NCBI GenBank assembly: GCA_019638355.1
Contig: JAHBTY010000001.1
Span: forward strand, 248,001-312,000
DNA: 64,000 nucleotides
Reading direction: 5' to 3'
From: Cyclobacteriaceae bacterium
GTDB taxonomy: Bacteria > Bacteroidota > Bacteroidia > Cytophagales > Cyclobacteriaceae
Position numbers and translations under genes: made by a program. Shown piece after piece: positions 42,204-51,168 of the stretch. Below the pieces are notes generated by a model. It saw only the letters and a list, made by a program, of their open reading frames with translations. It ran no database searches and was not told where the DNA came from. How positions within the stretch are numbered: the first letter of the stretch is position 1; each line of letters starts with the position of its first letter.

Positions 42204-43988
42204 ATGGCAAAACGGAAATATGAAGACGTAGAGAAGCGGCCCCTGAACAAGGCCGGCATAAAAAAATTCTTGGGTGTATTTCGGTTTGTGCTTCCTTATA
42301 GATGGATTTTTACAATTGGGTTAATTGCGCTTTCGCTTTCCAGTGGTGTATTACTTTCATTTCCATACCTGTCGGGCAAATTATTAGATGTTGCCCAAGG
42401 TAAAACCGATTCTTACTTCACCAATATTAATCAGGTAGCCCTAACCATGATAGCGGTACTGCTTATACAAGGGGTATTTTCGTTTTTACGCGTTTACACA
42501 TTTACCTATGTAAGCGAATATGCATTGGCTGATTTACGCCACCAACTGTATTCAAAAATTATCTGGTTGCCCATGCCATTTTTTGATAACCGCAGAGTAG
42601 GTGAGTTAATGAGTCGGATAACTTCTGATGTTGGCATTTTGTACGATACTTTTACGTTTACGTTGGCCGAGTTACTGCGCCAGATTTTGATGTTACTCAT
42701 TGGTATTCCGTTGCTGATTACCCTCTACCCCAGGTTAACAGTATTCATGTTGTTAACCTTTCCGGTTTTGATTGTGGCCGCACTCTTCTTTGGTAAGTTT
42801 ATCCGAAGGCTTTCCAAAAAAACACAAGATCAACTTGCCAATGCCAATGTAGTGGTAGAAGAAACGCTTCAATCAGTAACGGTTGTAAAAGCATTTACCA
42901 ACGAAGTGTTTGAAATTAACCGCTATAAAACTTCATTAACCGATGTAATTAAAACAGCTATTCATGCTTCGCGTTTTCGTGGTGCATTTATATCCTTTAC
43001 CATAATAGCTTTATTTGGTGGTATTGTGGCTGTAGGTTGGTACGGAGCCTCATTGGTTCAATCAAACCAAACCGAAGTAGGCGAACTTTTTTCCTTTATC
43101 ATTTATACGGTATTTATAGGTGGTTCAATTGCCGGCCTGGGCGATATCTACAGTCAACTTCAAAAATCGGTTGGTGCTTCTGAACGTATTATAGAGATTT
43201 TGGAAACGGTTGATGAGAAGCCGCCAGCAGGAAAATCGTTTAAATCGAATGGGAAAATATCATTTGAGAATATTTCATTTGCATATCCGACCCGGCCCGA
43301 TGTTTTTGTATTGAAAGAATTAAATTTTGCTATTAATCCGGGGGAAAAGGTGGCCTTGGTTGGCCCAAGTGGTTCTGGTAAGTCAACCATCATTAATTTA
43401 CTCTTGCAATTTTATAAACCCAATAGCGGTGTAATAAAGGTTGATGGGCAAAATGTAACCGGTTACAACCTACACGGCTATCGCCACAATTTTGGTGTAG
43501 TGCCGCAAGAAGTAATATTATTTGGTGGAACCATAGGAGAAAACATTGCCTATGGAAAACCAGGAGCTACCGAGGCTGAAGTTATAGCAGCAGCACAACA
43601 AGCAAATGCATGGGAGTTTATTAGTAGTTTCCCGGATGGTCTTAATACCCTGGTGGGAGATAGGGGCGTAAAACTTTCTGGCGGACAACGGCAGCGCGTA
43701 GCCATAGCCCGCGCTATACTGCGCAACCCGGCTATTCTTATACTGGATGAGGCCACCAGCTCACTGGATGCCTATTCTGAAAAATTGGTGCAAGAGGCAT
43801 TGGAGAACCTGATGCAAAACCGCACAACCCTCATTATAGCGCATCGTCTCAGTACCATTCGCAAGGCAGATAGAATTATGGTTATAAGAGAGGGTATGAT
43901 TGCCGAGCAAGGAACCCACCAGGAACTAAGTGCGCGTAATAATGGTATTTATAGTAATTTGCTGAAGTTACAGGTTGATGTAAAATGA
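42204..43988 (+). CDS. ABC exporter, fused permease-ATPase (MsbA-like)
   Basis: 594 aa half-transporter. A six-span membrane domain (about residues 20-320) precedes the nucleotide-binding domain. Walker A is GPSGSGKST, the signature LSGGQRQRVAIARA, Walker B ILILDEATSSLD, and the switch His IAHRLST. Likely a homodimeric exporter of lipid or hydrophobic compounds; substrate not determinable. Its stop overlaps the fur-family start (ATGA), so the regulator is translationally coupled to it. Confidence 0.92.
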   Translation: MAKRKYEDVEKRPLNKAGIKKFLGVFRFVLPYRWIFTIGLIALSLSSGVLLSFPYLSGKLLDVAQGKTDSYFTNINQVALTMIAVLLIQGVFSFLRVYTFTYVSEYALADLRHQLYSKIIWLPMPFFDNRRVGELMSRITSDVGILYDTFTFTLAELLRQILMLLIGIPLLITLYPRLTVFMLLTFPVLIVAALFFGKFIRRLSKKTQDQLANANVVVEETLQSVTVVKAFTNEVFEINRYKTSLTDVIKTAIHASRFRGAFISFTIIALFGGIVAVGWYGASLVQSNQTEVGELFSFIIYTVFIGGSIAGLGDIYSQLQKSVGASERIIEILETVDEKPPAGKSFKSNGKISFENISFAYPTRPDVFVLKELNFAINPGEKVALVGPSGSGKSTIINLLLQFYKPNSGVIKVDGQNVTGYNLHGYRHNFGVVPQEVILFGGTIGENIAYGKPGATEAEVIAAAQQANAWEFISSFPDGLNTLVGDRGVKLSGGQRQRVAIARAILRNPAILILDEATSSLDAYSEKLVQEALENLMQNRTTLIIAHRLSTIRKADRIMVIREGMIAEQGTHQELSARNNGIYSNLLKLQVDVK

Positions 43989-44398
43989 AAGCCGGAGGCC
44001 AAATCTTAAAACAATATCAATTGCGCACCACTACTAGTAGGGAAGCTATACTGGCATTGTTTATTAAAAATGGGTTTGCACTTTCTTACTCCGATATCGA
44101 ACGTGAAATTGCGGCTTCATTTGATCGGGTTACGGTGTATCGTACGTTAAAAACGTTTCTCGATAAAGGCGTAATTCATAAAGTTTTAGATGATGAAGGA
44201 AGCCTGAAATATGCACTATGCAGCGAACCCTGTTCTACCCTCGAACATCACCATGAACATGTGCATTTTAAATGCGAAAAATGCGGCCAAACCAATTGCC
44301 TGGAATCGGTTACAATACCCCAGATTGCATTGCCAAAAGGTTTTTCAGTTAAAGAAATGAACCTGCTGATTCAAGGACGTTGCAGTAAGTGCCAATAA
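43985..44398 (+). CDS. Fur-family metalloregulator
   Basis: 137-aa DNA-binding repressor. A winged helix occupies residues 1-80 (VTVYRTLKTFLDKGVIHKV). The dimerisation/metal domain has the His-rich stretch EHHHEHVHFKCEKCG, the structural zinc pair CEKC and a second CSKC at the C-terminus. The His cluster and two CxxC motifs fit a Fur/Zur/PerR-type regulator; which metal it senses cannot be read. It overlaps the ABC exporter gene. It is a candidate to bind the TTGCAAC operators near 55.0 and 57.5 kb, by inference only. Confidence 0.9.
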   Translation: MKAGGQILKQYQLRTTTSREAILALFIKNGFALSYSDIEREIAASFDRVTVYRTLKTFLDKGVIHKVLDDEGSLKYALCSEPCSTLEHHHEHVHFKCEKCGQTNCLESVTIPQIALPKGFSVKEMNLLIQGRCSKCQ

Positions 44399-44453
44399 AT
44401 TGCCCTAAAAGGGGTTTCCTTTTGCAGCCTTGCTTATATTAAGAATGGGGCAC

Positions 44454-44483
44454 TTTTGCAATCTGAATTAATTTGTAGCTTTG
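44454..44483 (+). promoter_or_regulatory. Promoter of terC
   Basis: TTTTG at 44454-44458, 17-bp spacer, then TAGCTTTG at 44476-44483, matching the Bacteroidota -33/-7 consensus TTG-N17-23-TAnnTTTG. Transcription would start near 44489-44491. Confidence 0.6.
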
Positions 44484-44492
44484 ATCCCGATT

Positions 44493-44537
44493 AAGAGGTG
44501 ATTACCTGCCCGTTAGGACCGTAATCACCTCTTTTTT
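44493..44537 (+). terminator. Terminator-like hairpin in the terC leader
   Basis: A perfect 13-bp stem (AAGAGGTGATTAC at 44493-44505, complement 44521-44533) with a 15-nt loop, ending in a run of six T. By form this is an intrinsic terminator. It could end the upstream ABC/fur transcript, but it also begins at the predicted terC transcription start. Loop GTTAGG (44512-44517) is complementary to CCTAAC (44542-44547), allowing a pseudoknot. Confidence 0.8.
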
Positions 44538-44557
44538 AACCCCTAACAACCTGTTTG

Positions 44558-45571
44558 ATGTTGGCTTTCAACTTGTTTGGCCTGAATCTCAAAGATGAGT
44601 CATTCCTCTTTGGCGTATTTGGTCTTATTATTCTCGTTTTCTTATTGCTGGATCTAGGCATCTTCAATAAAACAGCGCATAAGATATCTACTAAATCGGC
44701 CTTGTATCAATCTATTTTCTGGGTATTTGTAAGCACTGTATTCGGATACTTGATTTATGCCTTTGATGAAGAAAGTGGTGGGGCTAACGGTGCGTTCGAA
44801 TATTTTTCGGCCTACCTAACCGAGTATGCGCTTTCGGTTGATAACATCTTTGTAATTCTGCTTATTCTGAAATACTTTAAAGTTAAAGAGGAGTATTTTC
44901 ATAAGATCTTATTTTGGGGTATTCTCGGAGCGGTTTTCTTCAGAGGGATTTTCATTTTTGTAGGAGCCATCCTTATTCACAAATTCCACTGGATACTATA
45001 CATCTTCGGAGTATTCCTGATTTATTCTGGCATTAAAATCTACTTCGAAGATAGCGATGAAAAAATCGATCCGGAGAAAAATCCAATTCTGAGATTCTGT
45101 CGCAAGTATTTACCGATTACAAAAGATGAAATGGGAGGCCGGTTTCTTGCCCGTGTAGATGGTAAACTTATGTTTACACCTTTGTTTTTGGTGATTATTT
45201 TAATTGAAACCACCGATTTAATTTTTGCAGTTGATTCAATTCCGGCAGCTTTTGCTATCACTACCAATGAGTTTATCATTTATACTTCTAATATTTTTGC
45301 CGTAATGGGATTACGTGCCATGTTCTTCCTGTTATCGGGTATAATCGATAAGTTTTATTTGCTACAAAAAGGACTTTCGATTATTCTATTCTTTATCGGA
45401 GCAAAAATGCTTTTGGAGATTGGTAAGGATTATGATTTTATTCCCAAGATTCTTACGGATATGCCACCTTACATCTCGTTTGTTATAATTCTGATAACAC
45501 TCACGCTTTCAATAGTGCTATCCATTCTTATTCCAAGAAAGGAAACTGAATCCGAAGAGTTGAAAGACTAA
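44558..45571 (+). CDS. TerC/Alx-family membrane protein
   Basis: 337 aa with eight or so hydrophobic spans. The family core is clear: YLTEYALSVDNIFVILLI with the membrane Asp, and LIETTDLIFAVDSIPAAFAIT with the second acidic site. TerC/Alx/MeeY proteins export Mn2+ and help load secreted proteins in several bacteria. The start was set at the ATG at 44558; the frame also has TTG at 44555. It has its own promoter and an unusual leader hairpin. It is convergent with the LETM1-like gene. Confidence 0.93.
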   Translation: MLAFNLFGLNLKDESFLFGVFGLIILVFLLLDLGIFNKTAHKISTKSALYQSIFWVFVSTVFGYLIYAFDEESGGANGAFEYFSAYLTEYALSVDNIFVILLILKYFKVKEEYFHKILFWGILGAVFFRGIFIFVGAILIHKFHWILYIFGVFLIYSGIKIYFEDSDEKIDPEKNPILRFCRKYLPITKDEMGGRFLARVDGKLMFTPLFLVIILIETTDLIFAVDSIPAAFAITTNEFIIYTSNIFAVMGLRAMFFLLSGIIDKFYLLQKGLSIILFFIGAKMLLEIGKDYDFIPKILTDMPPYISFVIILITLTLSIVLSILIPRKETESEELKD

Positions 45572-45578
45572 AATTTTA

Positions 45579-46841
45579 TTAAGCTACTTCTGCAAAAAAA
45601 TCCTGCGGTAAAATTTTCATCAGGATTGGAAGTGTTAGAAACTTTTGAGGTAGCGCAATAATAACAAAAGAAGGTATTATTCGAAGTACGGAAACCAGCA
45701 ACTCCTGCATACGCTGTTTTTCGGCTTCATTAAGCTCCTGAGCGCGTACTTTGCGCAGTAACTCCATCAGTTCTTTACTTTCCTGAACTTCTTTTAGCAA
45801 CCGGTTTTTATGGCTTCCGGTTACTTTGGCCATGCGCTGAATAAATTGCTCACTCACCTGGTTAAAGTCTTGTTTGTTTTGCAGGTAGTTCAATTTTTCC
45901 CAATGTTCCAACACAAACCCTTCAATAGCTAACATACTATGTTCAAGGTCCTCATCGGCAAAACCCAGGTAATTACAAAGCTGCTTTAAAAAAGCTACTT
46001 CTGATTCTTCCACGCGCTTATCGGCCCAAATGGTAAGAATAGCTATTTCTAAAAAGTATTTCTTTAATATCCAGGAGTTGTTGGTGGGCAGATTTATTTC
46101 TTCCATTACCAATCCCTGATCAAAAATCTGTTTGGCCTCTCTTTTTTTATCTACTGGCAGTTCTGTGCTTTGTAAAAAAAATTCCAACAACCTGCGCTCT
46201 TCATACTCAATGGTTGAGTTGGCATGCGCAGCGCACGCAATTACTTTCACAACCGAAAAACGAAGTTCTTCGCGTTCGTATTTAAAAAAATCTGAAACAA
46301 TTCTATCGGCATTGGTGTGTATCCATTGTCCAAAAATGAATACATCTAAAAACAATAAACTATTATGAAACAACTGAACCCAAAAATTGGTATCAAATGC
46401 GGATGTGTGTGCTATTCGTTTATCAAGAATTTTCTCCGCTATTTCTAATGCTGATTTTTTCTTGCCAAAAAAAGTTTTGGAGGGCGTTGCCAACTCAGGG
46501 AAAATATTGTTGTAGAAGGCGCCAATGCTATCTAATGTTTTAAGAATTACTTTTGAGAGTTCTTCGGGCGACTGTATGGATTTGTTGTGGAAAAGCAGCG
46601 CGCTGCTTATAAGACTTTCGGCTAATAGAATTTTCATTCTGTCCTTTTCATCCCAAGCCGTAGAGTTGGTGATACCGGCCACCCCAACGGGCTGCCCGTA
46701 CATAAGCCCTGTGGGTTGTATTACCCGATACAAAGATTGCTCTGGATGATGCGCAATTTTTGCTTCACCTGTCAGATCCTTTAAAAGAACCTGCCTGAAT
46801 TCCAGGTATTCTTTTAGCCAGCCCTTTTCGCCAGGATTCAT
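45579..46841 (-). CDS. LETM1-related / TerB-like protein
   Basis: 420 aa with no signal peptide. Two TerB-like acidic helical segments are visible: CAAHANSTIEYEERRLLEFF near residue 210 and TIWADKRVEESEVAFLKQL near 280. The C-terminus has a LETM1-like helix pair (VLRIIPSFVIIALPQKFLTL, ILPQDFF). The layout matches what I recall as LETM1-related biofilm-associated proteins in Bacteroidota. Biochemical function is unknown; TerB-type domains bind divalent metal. It is convergent with terC, 7 bp apart. Confidence 0.65.
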   Translation of the reverse strand: MNPGEKGWLKEYLEFRQVLLKDLTGEAKIAHHPEQSLYRVIQPTGLMYGQPVGVAGITNSTAWDEKDRMKILLAESLISSALLFHNKSIQSPEELSKVILKTLDSIGAFYNNIFPELATPSKTFFGKKKSALEIAEKILDKRIAHTSAFDTNFWVQLFHNSLLFLDVFIFGQWIHTNADRIVSDFFKYEREELRFSVVKVIACAAHANSTIEYEERRLLEFFLQSTELPVDKKREAKQIFDQGLVMEEINLPTNNSWILKKYFLEIAILTIWADKRVEESEVAFLKQLCNYLGFADEDLEHSMLAIEGFVLEHWEKLNYLQNKQDFNQVSEQFIQRMAKVTGSHKNRLLKEVQESKELMELLRKVRAQELNEAEKQRMQELLVSVLRIIPSFVIIALPQKFLTLPILMKILPQDFFAEVA

Positions 46842-46914
46842 AGGTATGGGTAAAGAGTAAAGTTGCTACAAATTTTTCACTTTTTTAAAAGCAACCTTAC
46901 ATCATTGCTACTAC

Positions 46915-47424
46915 TTAAATGTCTTTCCAGCCCTTTTTTTCAATTATGCGGACTGAATCTTCAACTTTTTTTTGCAGGCTTTTCTTAAAATTATCGAGTT
47001 TCTTTGCCAAGGGCTTGTTATCCGAAGCCAGGATTTGAGCCGCCAATATACCGGCATTGCGCGCTCCATTTAAAGCAACTGTTGCTACGGGCACACCCGA
47101 TGGCATTTGTAGAATCGATAATACCGAATCCCAGCCATCTATCGAGTTAGAAGATTTTATGGGAACTCCAATTACAGGAAGCGTTGTAAAGGATGCTACC
47201 ATGCCGGGTAAATGAGCAGCACCTCCGGCTCCGGCAATGATGACTTTTAGGCCTCGTGTACGGGCCGAAGTTGCATAATCGGCCATGCGTTGTGGCGTTC
47301 GATGGGCCGATACTACTGTGAGCTCAAAAGGCACCTGCATCTCTTCCAGAAACTCGGCTGCTTCTTTCATAACCTTCAAGTCCGACTGGCTTCCCATTAT
47401 AATACCTATTACCGGCTTGCTCAT
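46915..47424 (-). CDS. purE: N5-carboxyaminoimidazole ribonucleotide mutase
   Basis: 169-aa class I PurE, moving the carboxylate from N5 to C4 of carboxyaminoimidazole ribonucleotide in purine synthesis. Signatures: GIIMGSQSDL, VVSAHRTPQRM with the catalytic His, GAGGAAHLPGM and GVPIKS. Its ATG overlaps the stop of purK by 4 nt (ATGA), showing coupling. It is class I, as expected when PurK is present. Confidence 0.97.
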   Translation of the reverse strand: MSKPVIGIIMGSQSDLKVMKEAAEFLEEMQVPFELTVVSAHRTPQRMADYATSARTRGLKVIIAGAGGAAHLPGMVASFTTLPVIGVPIKSSNSIDGWDSVLSILQMPSGVPVATVALNGARNAGILAAQILASDNKPLAKKLDNFKKSLQKKVEDSVRIIEKKGWKDI

Positions 47425-48557
47425 GCTTTTACTTTAAGGGTTTCTTTCACAAAGTTGACTTTCTTTTTTAAACGAATCGGGTCGGCATCTACAATTGTTA
47501 CATGGCCCATTTTACGAAATGGTTTGGTAGCTTTTTTTCCGTACAGGTGCACGTGTACGCCTTCAGTTTTAAGAACATCTTCCAACCCTTCATAACGGGC
47601 ATTGCCGGCAAAACCTTCTTCGCCTAATAAATTTACCATAGCACTTGGAGCCAACACGGCTGTACTGCCTGCTGGCAGATTGAGAATAGCGCGCAGGTGT
47701 TGTTCATATTGCGAGGTTACATTACCTTCTATAGTTTGATGGCCACTGTTGTGCGGGCGGGGTGCAACTTCATTCACCAACACGGTGCCTTCGTTGGTTA
47801 CAAACATCTCAACAGCTAATAAACCAATCATGTTTAATTGTGTGATTACGTTGCTGGCTATTGCTTGTGCTTGTTGAGAAACCTCGGGTTGCAGTTGTGC
47901 CGGAGAAAATAAGTATTCGACCAGGTTGGCTTCCGGATGAAATACCATTTCTACCGGTGGATAGATTGCTACTTCACCGGCCGCATTACGCGATACAATT
48001 ACGGCAATCTCTTTTTCGAATGGTATTAATTTTTCTAACAAACCCGGAGCATCAAATGCTTTATCCAGGTCGGTTTTGGTTTTGATTATTTGAACTCCTC
48101 TGCCATCATAGCCCTCCTTGCCTAATTTATTAACAGCCGGTAAAAAATCAGCCCGCTGAATTACATCTGCTTTGTTGTTTACCAGTATAAAAGGTGCTGT
48201 TGGGATTCCATGGTCGATAAAGAATCTTTTTTGAACGCGCTTATCCTGAATTAATTCAATAACGTGCGGCTGCGGAAAAACCTTTTTTCCGGCTTTCTCC
48301 AAATCAGCAAGAGCTTTTGTGTTTACGTTTTCAATTTCGATGGTAATTACATCGCAGTTTTTTCCAAAGGCCATTACCGTTTCATAGTCGGTAAGTTTAC
48401 CCGTTGTAAACCGGGCTATACCGGCACAGGGAGCTTGCGGATCGGGGTCAATAACCTGAAAACTTAAATCGAGGTTTATACCAGCTTGAATAAGCATACG
48501 GCCTAACTGGCCTCCGCCTAAAATTCCGATAGTAAAATGTGGATTAAATGCTGCCAT
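47421..48557 (-). CDS. purK: 5-(Carboxyamino)imidazole ribonucleotide synthase
   Basis: 378-aa ATP-grasp enzyme that carboxylates aminoimidazole ribonucleotide with bicarbonate. It has the N-terminal GILGGGQLGRM, the ATP-grasp KLGKEGYDGRGVQII, VNEVAPRPHNSGHQT and the C-terminal GHVTIVDAD. It precedes and overlaps purE. The ATG at 48557 lies only a few bases past the predicted transcription start and inside a 6-bp hairpin, so the mRNA may be nearly leaderless. Confidence 0.96.
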   Translation of the reverse strand: MAAFNPHFTIGILGGGQLGRMLIQAGINLDLSFQVIDPDPQAPCAGIARFTTGKLTDYETVMAFGKNCDVITIEIENVNTKALADLEKAGKKVFPQPHVIELIQDKRVQKRFFIDHGIPTAPFILVNNKADVIQRADFLPAVNKLGKEGYDGRGVQIIKTKTDLDKAFDAPGLLEKLIPFEKEIAVIVSRNAAGEVAIYPPVEMVFHPEANLVEYLFSPAQLQPEVSQQAQAIASNVITQLNMIGLLAVEMFVTNEGTVLVNEVAPRPHNSGHQTIEGNVTSQYEQHLRAILNLPAGSTAVLAPSAMVNLLGEEGFAGNARYEGLEDVLKTEGVHVHLYGKKATKPFRKMGHVTIVDADPIRLKKKVNFVKETLKVKA

Positions 48558-48566
48558 GTGGGCAGC
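48550..48566 (-). promoter_or_regulatory. Hairpin overlapping the purK start codon
   Basis: GCTGCC (48550-48555) and GGCAGC (48561-48566) can pair around a 5-nt loop that contains part of the minus-strand ATG (48555-48557). It could mask initiation in longer transcripts. Confidence 0.35.
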
Positions 48567-48595
48567 AAAAATACAGGTTAAGAGCGGTAGTTCAA
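48566..48595 (-). promoter_or_regulatory. Promoter of purKE
   Basis: On the minus strand: TTG (48593-48595), 19-bp spacer, TATTTTTG (48566-48573), matching the Bacteroidota consensus well. Confidence 0.55.
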
Positions 48596-48598
48596 GTA

Positions 48599-48982
48599 TT
48601 AATAGTTGTTGAGTGCCTGGGCGCGGGTAACCACATCATTAAATTCAATGCCGGCATTTTTAATTGAGTACAAAAGCAATCTTACTTCTTTAATATGAAC
48701 CCGGCCATCTACTTCCGACATTTTGTAAAGATGTACAAAGGCCCTTAGTTTTTCTTCTTCGGTACCTTGATTCATAAGTTCAATTCCTTCGCGGTAAATA
48801 TCTCTTTCTTTTTTTCCCTTTATAGCTTCTTCAAACTTTTTAAAAACCTCATCGCTAATCGATTCTTTGGATTTGATTTTGGATAATGCCTGGAATTCTG
48901 TTGCGTCAATGGAGCCATCTGCGCTTATCAGCAAATGCGCTAAATACAACAATCCAAGTTGCAGGTCGGGCGAAAGGTTCAT
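48599..48982 (-). CDS. Small TerB-like protein
   Basis: 127-aa all-helical acidic protein of TerB-like shape. YLAHLLISADGSIDATEFQAL and LYKMSEVDGRVHIKEVRLL are two symmetrical half-motifs, each with an acidic ADGxID/VDGRVH turn, that in TerB form a metal site. No signal peptide. It is the third TerB/TerC-related gene within 5 kb. It lies 41 bp upstream of purK on the same strand. The role is unknown. Confidence 0.7.
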   Translation of the reverse strand: MNLSPDLQLGLLYLAHLLISADGSIDATEFQALSKIKSKESISDEVFKKFEEAIKGKKERDIYREGIELMNQGTEEEKLRAFVHLYKMSEVDGRVHIKEVRLLLYSIKNAGIEFNDVVTRAQALNNY

Positions 48983-49049
48983 ACTGGTGTTTGCGCGAAA
49001 TATAGCCAGAAATATTACCCATTATACATAACCGCCCACTAATGTAAGA

Positions 49050-51164
49050 TTATGCTAAACTTTGATAAATAATGAAGGCCGAAACGTATGCGAGTGCCGT
49101 CATATATACGAGTTGAATCAAAGGCCACTTCCAGCCTTTGGTTTCGCGTTTTACTACAGCCAGTGTGCTCATACACTGCATGGCAAATGTATAAAATACC
49201 AACAGCGAAAGCCCAACGGCTGTTGTATAGCGAGGGCCACCGGTATCCGGATTTACCTCTGTACGTAACCGACCCTTTATGGTTTGCTCATCTTCGGTGC
49301 CGCCTAAACTATAAATAGTAGCAATGGTACTTACAAAAACCTCGCGCGCAGCAAATGAGGTAACTAATGCAATGCCTATTTTCCAATCGTAGCCAAGGGG
49401 TTTAATGGCGGGTTCAAGCGCTTTACCAATTATGCCTGCGTAGGAGTGCTCCAGTCTATAAGAGGCCACGCGGGCTTCAAACTCCTCAGCAGTAAGTTCG
49501 GTATCGCCTGCTTCAATCTTAGTTATCTGTTCAGCATTTTGCATGGCTTGGCCCGGGCCATAGCTGGCTAGCACCCACAACACAATTGAAATTGCCAGAA
49601 TCACTTTTCCGGCTTCAAATACAAACGACTTTGTTTTTTCAATAATGGTGTAGCCTACATTGCTCCACTTGGGTTTGCGATAGGTAGGCATTTCCATAAT
49701 CAGGTAGCTGGGCTCTTTGGTTTTAATTATAAGCTTCAAAACGAAGGCAGAAATCAGGGCTGCAAAAAATCCCAACAGGTATAGGCCCATCAGCACCAGC
49801 CCCTGGTAATTGAAGAACCCAAACAGCTTTACATCGGGTATGATGAGCGCCACCAATATTGTAAACACCGGCAACCTTGCCGAGCAACTCATAAAGGGTG
49901 TTACAAATATTGTGATCAGCCGGTCTTTCCAATTCTCGATTGTGCGGGTAGCCATAATTGCAGGGATGGCACAGGCCATTCCGGAGATAAGAGGTACAAC
50001 ACTTTTTCCGTTCAGGCCAAACTTGCGCATGAGTTTATCCATTAAAAAAACCACGCGGGCCATGTAACCGCTTTCTTCCAGAATAGAAATGCAGGCAAAT
50101 AAAATCGCGATTTGCGGAATGAAGATTACAATGCCACCAATGCCCGGAACAATTCCTTGCGTGATCAAATCGAATAATGGACCATCCGGAAAATGATCGT
50201 CCAGTACATTGCTCAACCGCGCAAACGTAGTATCTATAAAATCCATGGGTATTTGCGCCCAGGCAAAAATCGCTTGAAAAATCAGGAACAATACAGAGAA
50301 GAAAATCAGATAACCCCACACTTTGTGTGTAAGTACTTTATCAATCCGATAGGAGAATTTTTTCCATTCGGGATCCGACAACTTAAGCGTAACTTTATTT
50401 AGTAAATCCTGAATAAAACCATAACGCATTACGGTTTCTGCACCCTGGTATTTGTGTTGAAAGAAGTTTGCTTCTTTTGCCCGTGCTGTAATGAACAATT
50501 TATCGGCCGGAGTAAGGAACGATAAATTATCGGTTTGTTGTAAGTACTGATAAGCCTGGTAGGGTGTGGTAAGATTAAACTTTTGTTGGATGTCTTTAAT
50601 TAGCGGCTCAAGTTCTTCGCCAGTCTTGTAAACTGTTTTTGATGAAGGTTTCAGGTTGGTTGTGAGTAAATTCTTAAGCTCGGCTACACCTTGCCCGGTG
50701 CGGCCGTTAATCATAACCACGGGCAAATCCAATTTAGCCTCCAATGCTTTTACATCAATACTCTGGCCTGAACGTGCCGCCAGATCCATCATGTTTAAAG
50801 CCAATACCGTGGGGATACGCAAATCGATAAGTTGGGTAAGCAACAACATGCAGTTTTTAAGATTGGTGGCATCGGCTACCAGAACCACACAATCCGGATA
50901 ATGAGCCCCGTTTCGATCGGCAAGAATATCGGTTACAATTTTTTCATCAACCGTTCGTGGGTATAAACTATAGATACCCGGTAAATCCATAACCTGCGCA
51001 GCGGTACCGGAATCGAGTTGGCAGTTGCCTGTTCGTTTATCAACTGTAATACCCGGAAAGTTTCCGATTTTTTGATTGAGTCCGGTAAGTAAATTAAAAA
51101 GTGAGGACTTGCCTGCATTAGGTTTGCCCGCAAGGGCTACGCGCAATATTCTGGTAGCCGCCAT
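49050..51164 (-). CDS. feoB: Ferrous iron transporter FeoB
   Basis: 704-aa Fe2+ transporter with an N-terminal cytosolic G domain: P-loop GKPNAGKSSLFN, switch I NFPGITVDKRTG, G3 DLPGIYSL, G4 NMMD. The membrane domain carries the gate repeats GIVPGIGGIVIFIPQIAILF and FMSCSARLPVFTILVALI (second gate near residue 425). It has the FeoB_C stretch and ends in a membrane helix without the Cys-rich tail of some FeoBs. feoA lies 4 bp upstream on the same strand. Confidence 0.97.
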   Translation of the reverse strand: MAATRILRVALAGKPNAGKSSLFNLLTGLNQKIGNFPGITVDKRTGNCQLDSGTAAQVMDLPGIYSLYPRTVDEKIVTDILADRNGAHYPDCVVLVADATNLKNCMLLLTQLIDLRIPTVLALNMMDLAARSGQSIDVKALEAKLDLPVVMINGRTGQGVAELKNLLTTNLKPSSKTVYKTGEELEPLIKDIQQKFNLTTPYQAYQYLQQTDNLSFLTPADKLFITARAKEANFFQHKYQGAETVMRYGFIQDLLNKVTLKLSDPEWKKFSYRIDKVLTHKVWGYLIFFSVLFLIFQAIFAWAQIPMDFIDTTFARLSNVLDDHFPDGPLFDLITQGIVPGIGGIVIFIPQIAILFACISILEESGYMARVVFLMDKLMRKFGLNGKSVVPLISGMACAIPAIMATRTIENWKDRLITIFVTPFMSCSARLPVFTILVALIIPDVKLFGFFNYQGLVLMGLYLLGFFAALISAFVLKLIIKTKEPSYLIMEMPTYRKPKWSNVGYTIIEKTKSFVFEAGKVILAISIVLWVLASYGPGQAMQNAEQITKIEAGDTELTAEEFEARVASYRLEHSYAGIIGKALEPAIKPLGYDWKIGIALVTSFAAREVFVSTIATIYSLGGTEDEQTIKGRLRTEVNPDTGGPRYTTAVGLSLLVFYTFAMQCMSTLAVVKRETKGWKWPLIQLVYMTALAYVSAFIIYQSLA

Positions 51165-51168
51165 TTGC

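Noticed and set aside
44399-44557. yybP-ykoY manganese riboswitch upstream of terC
   Set aside because: The genes it controls elsewhere made it likely, but I could not see its conserved core; only a terminator-like hairpin is present.
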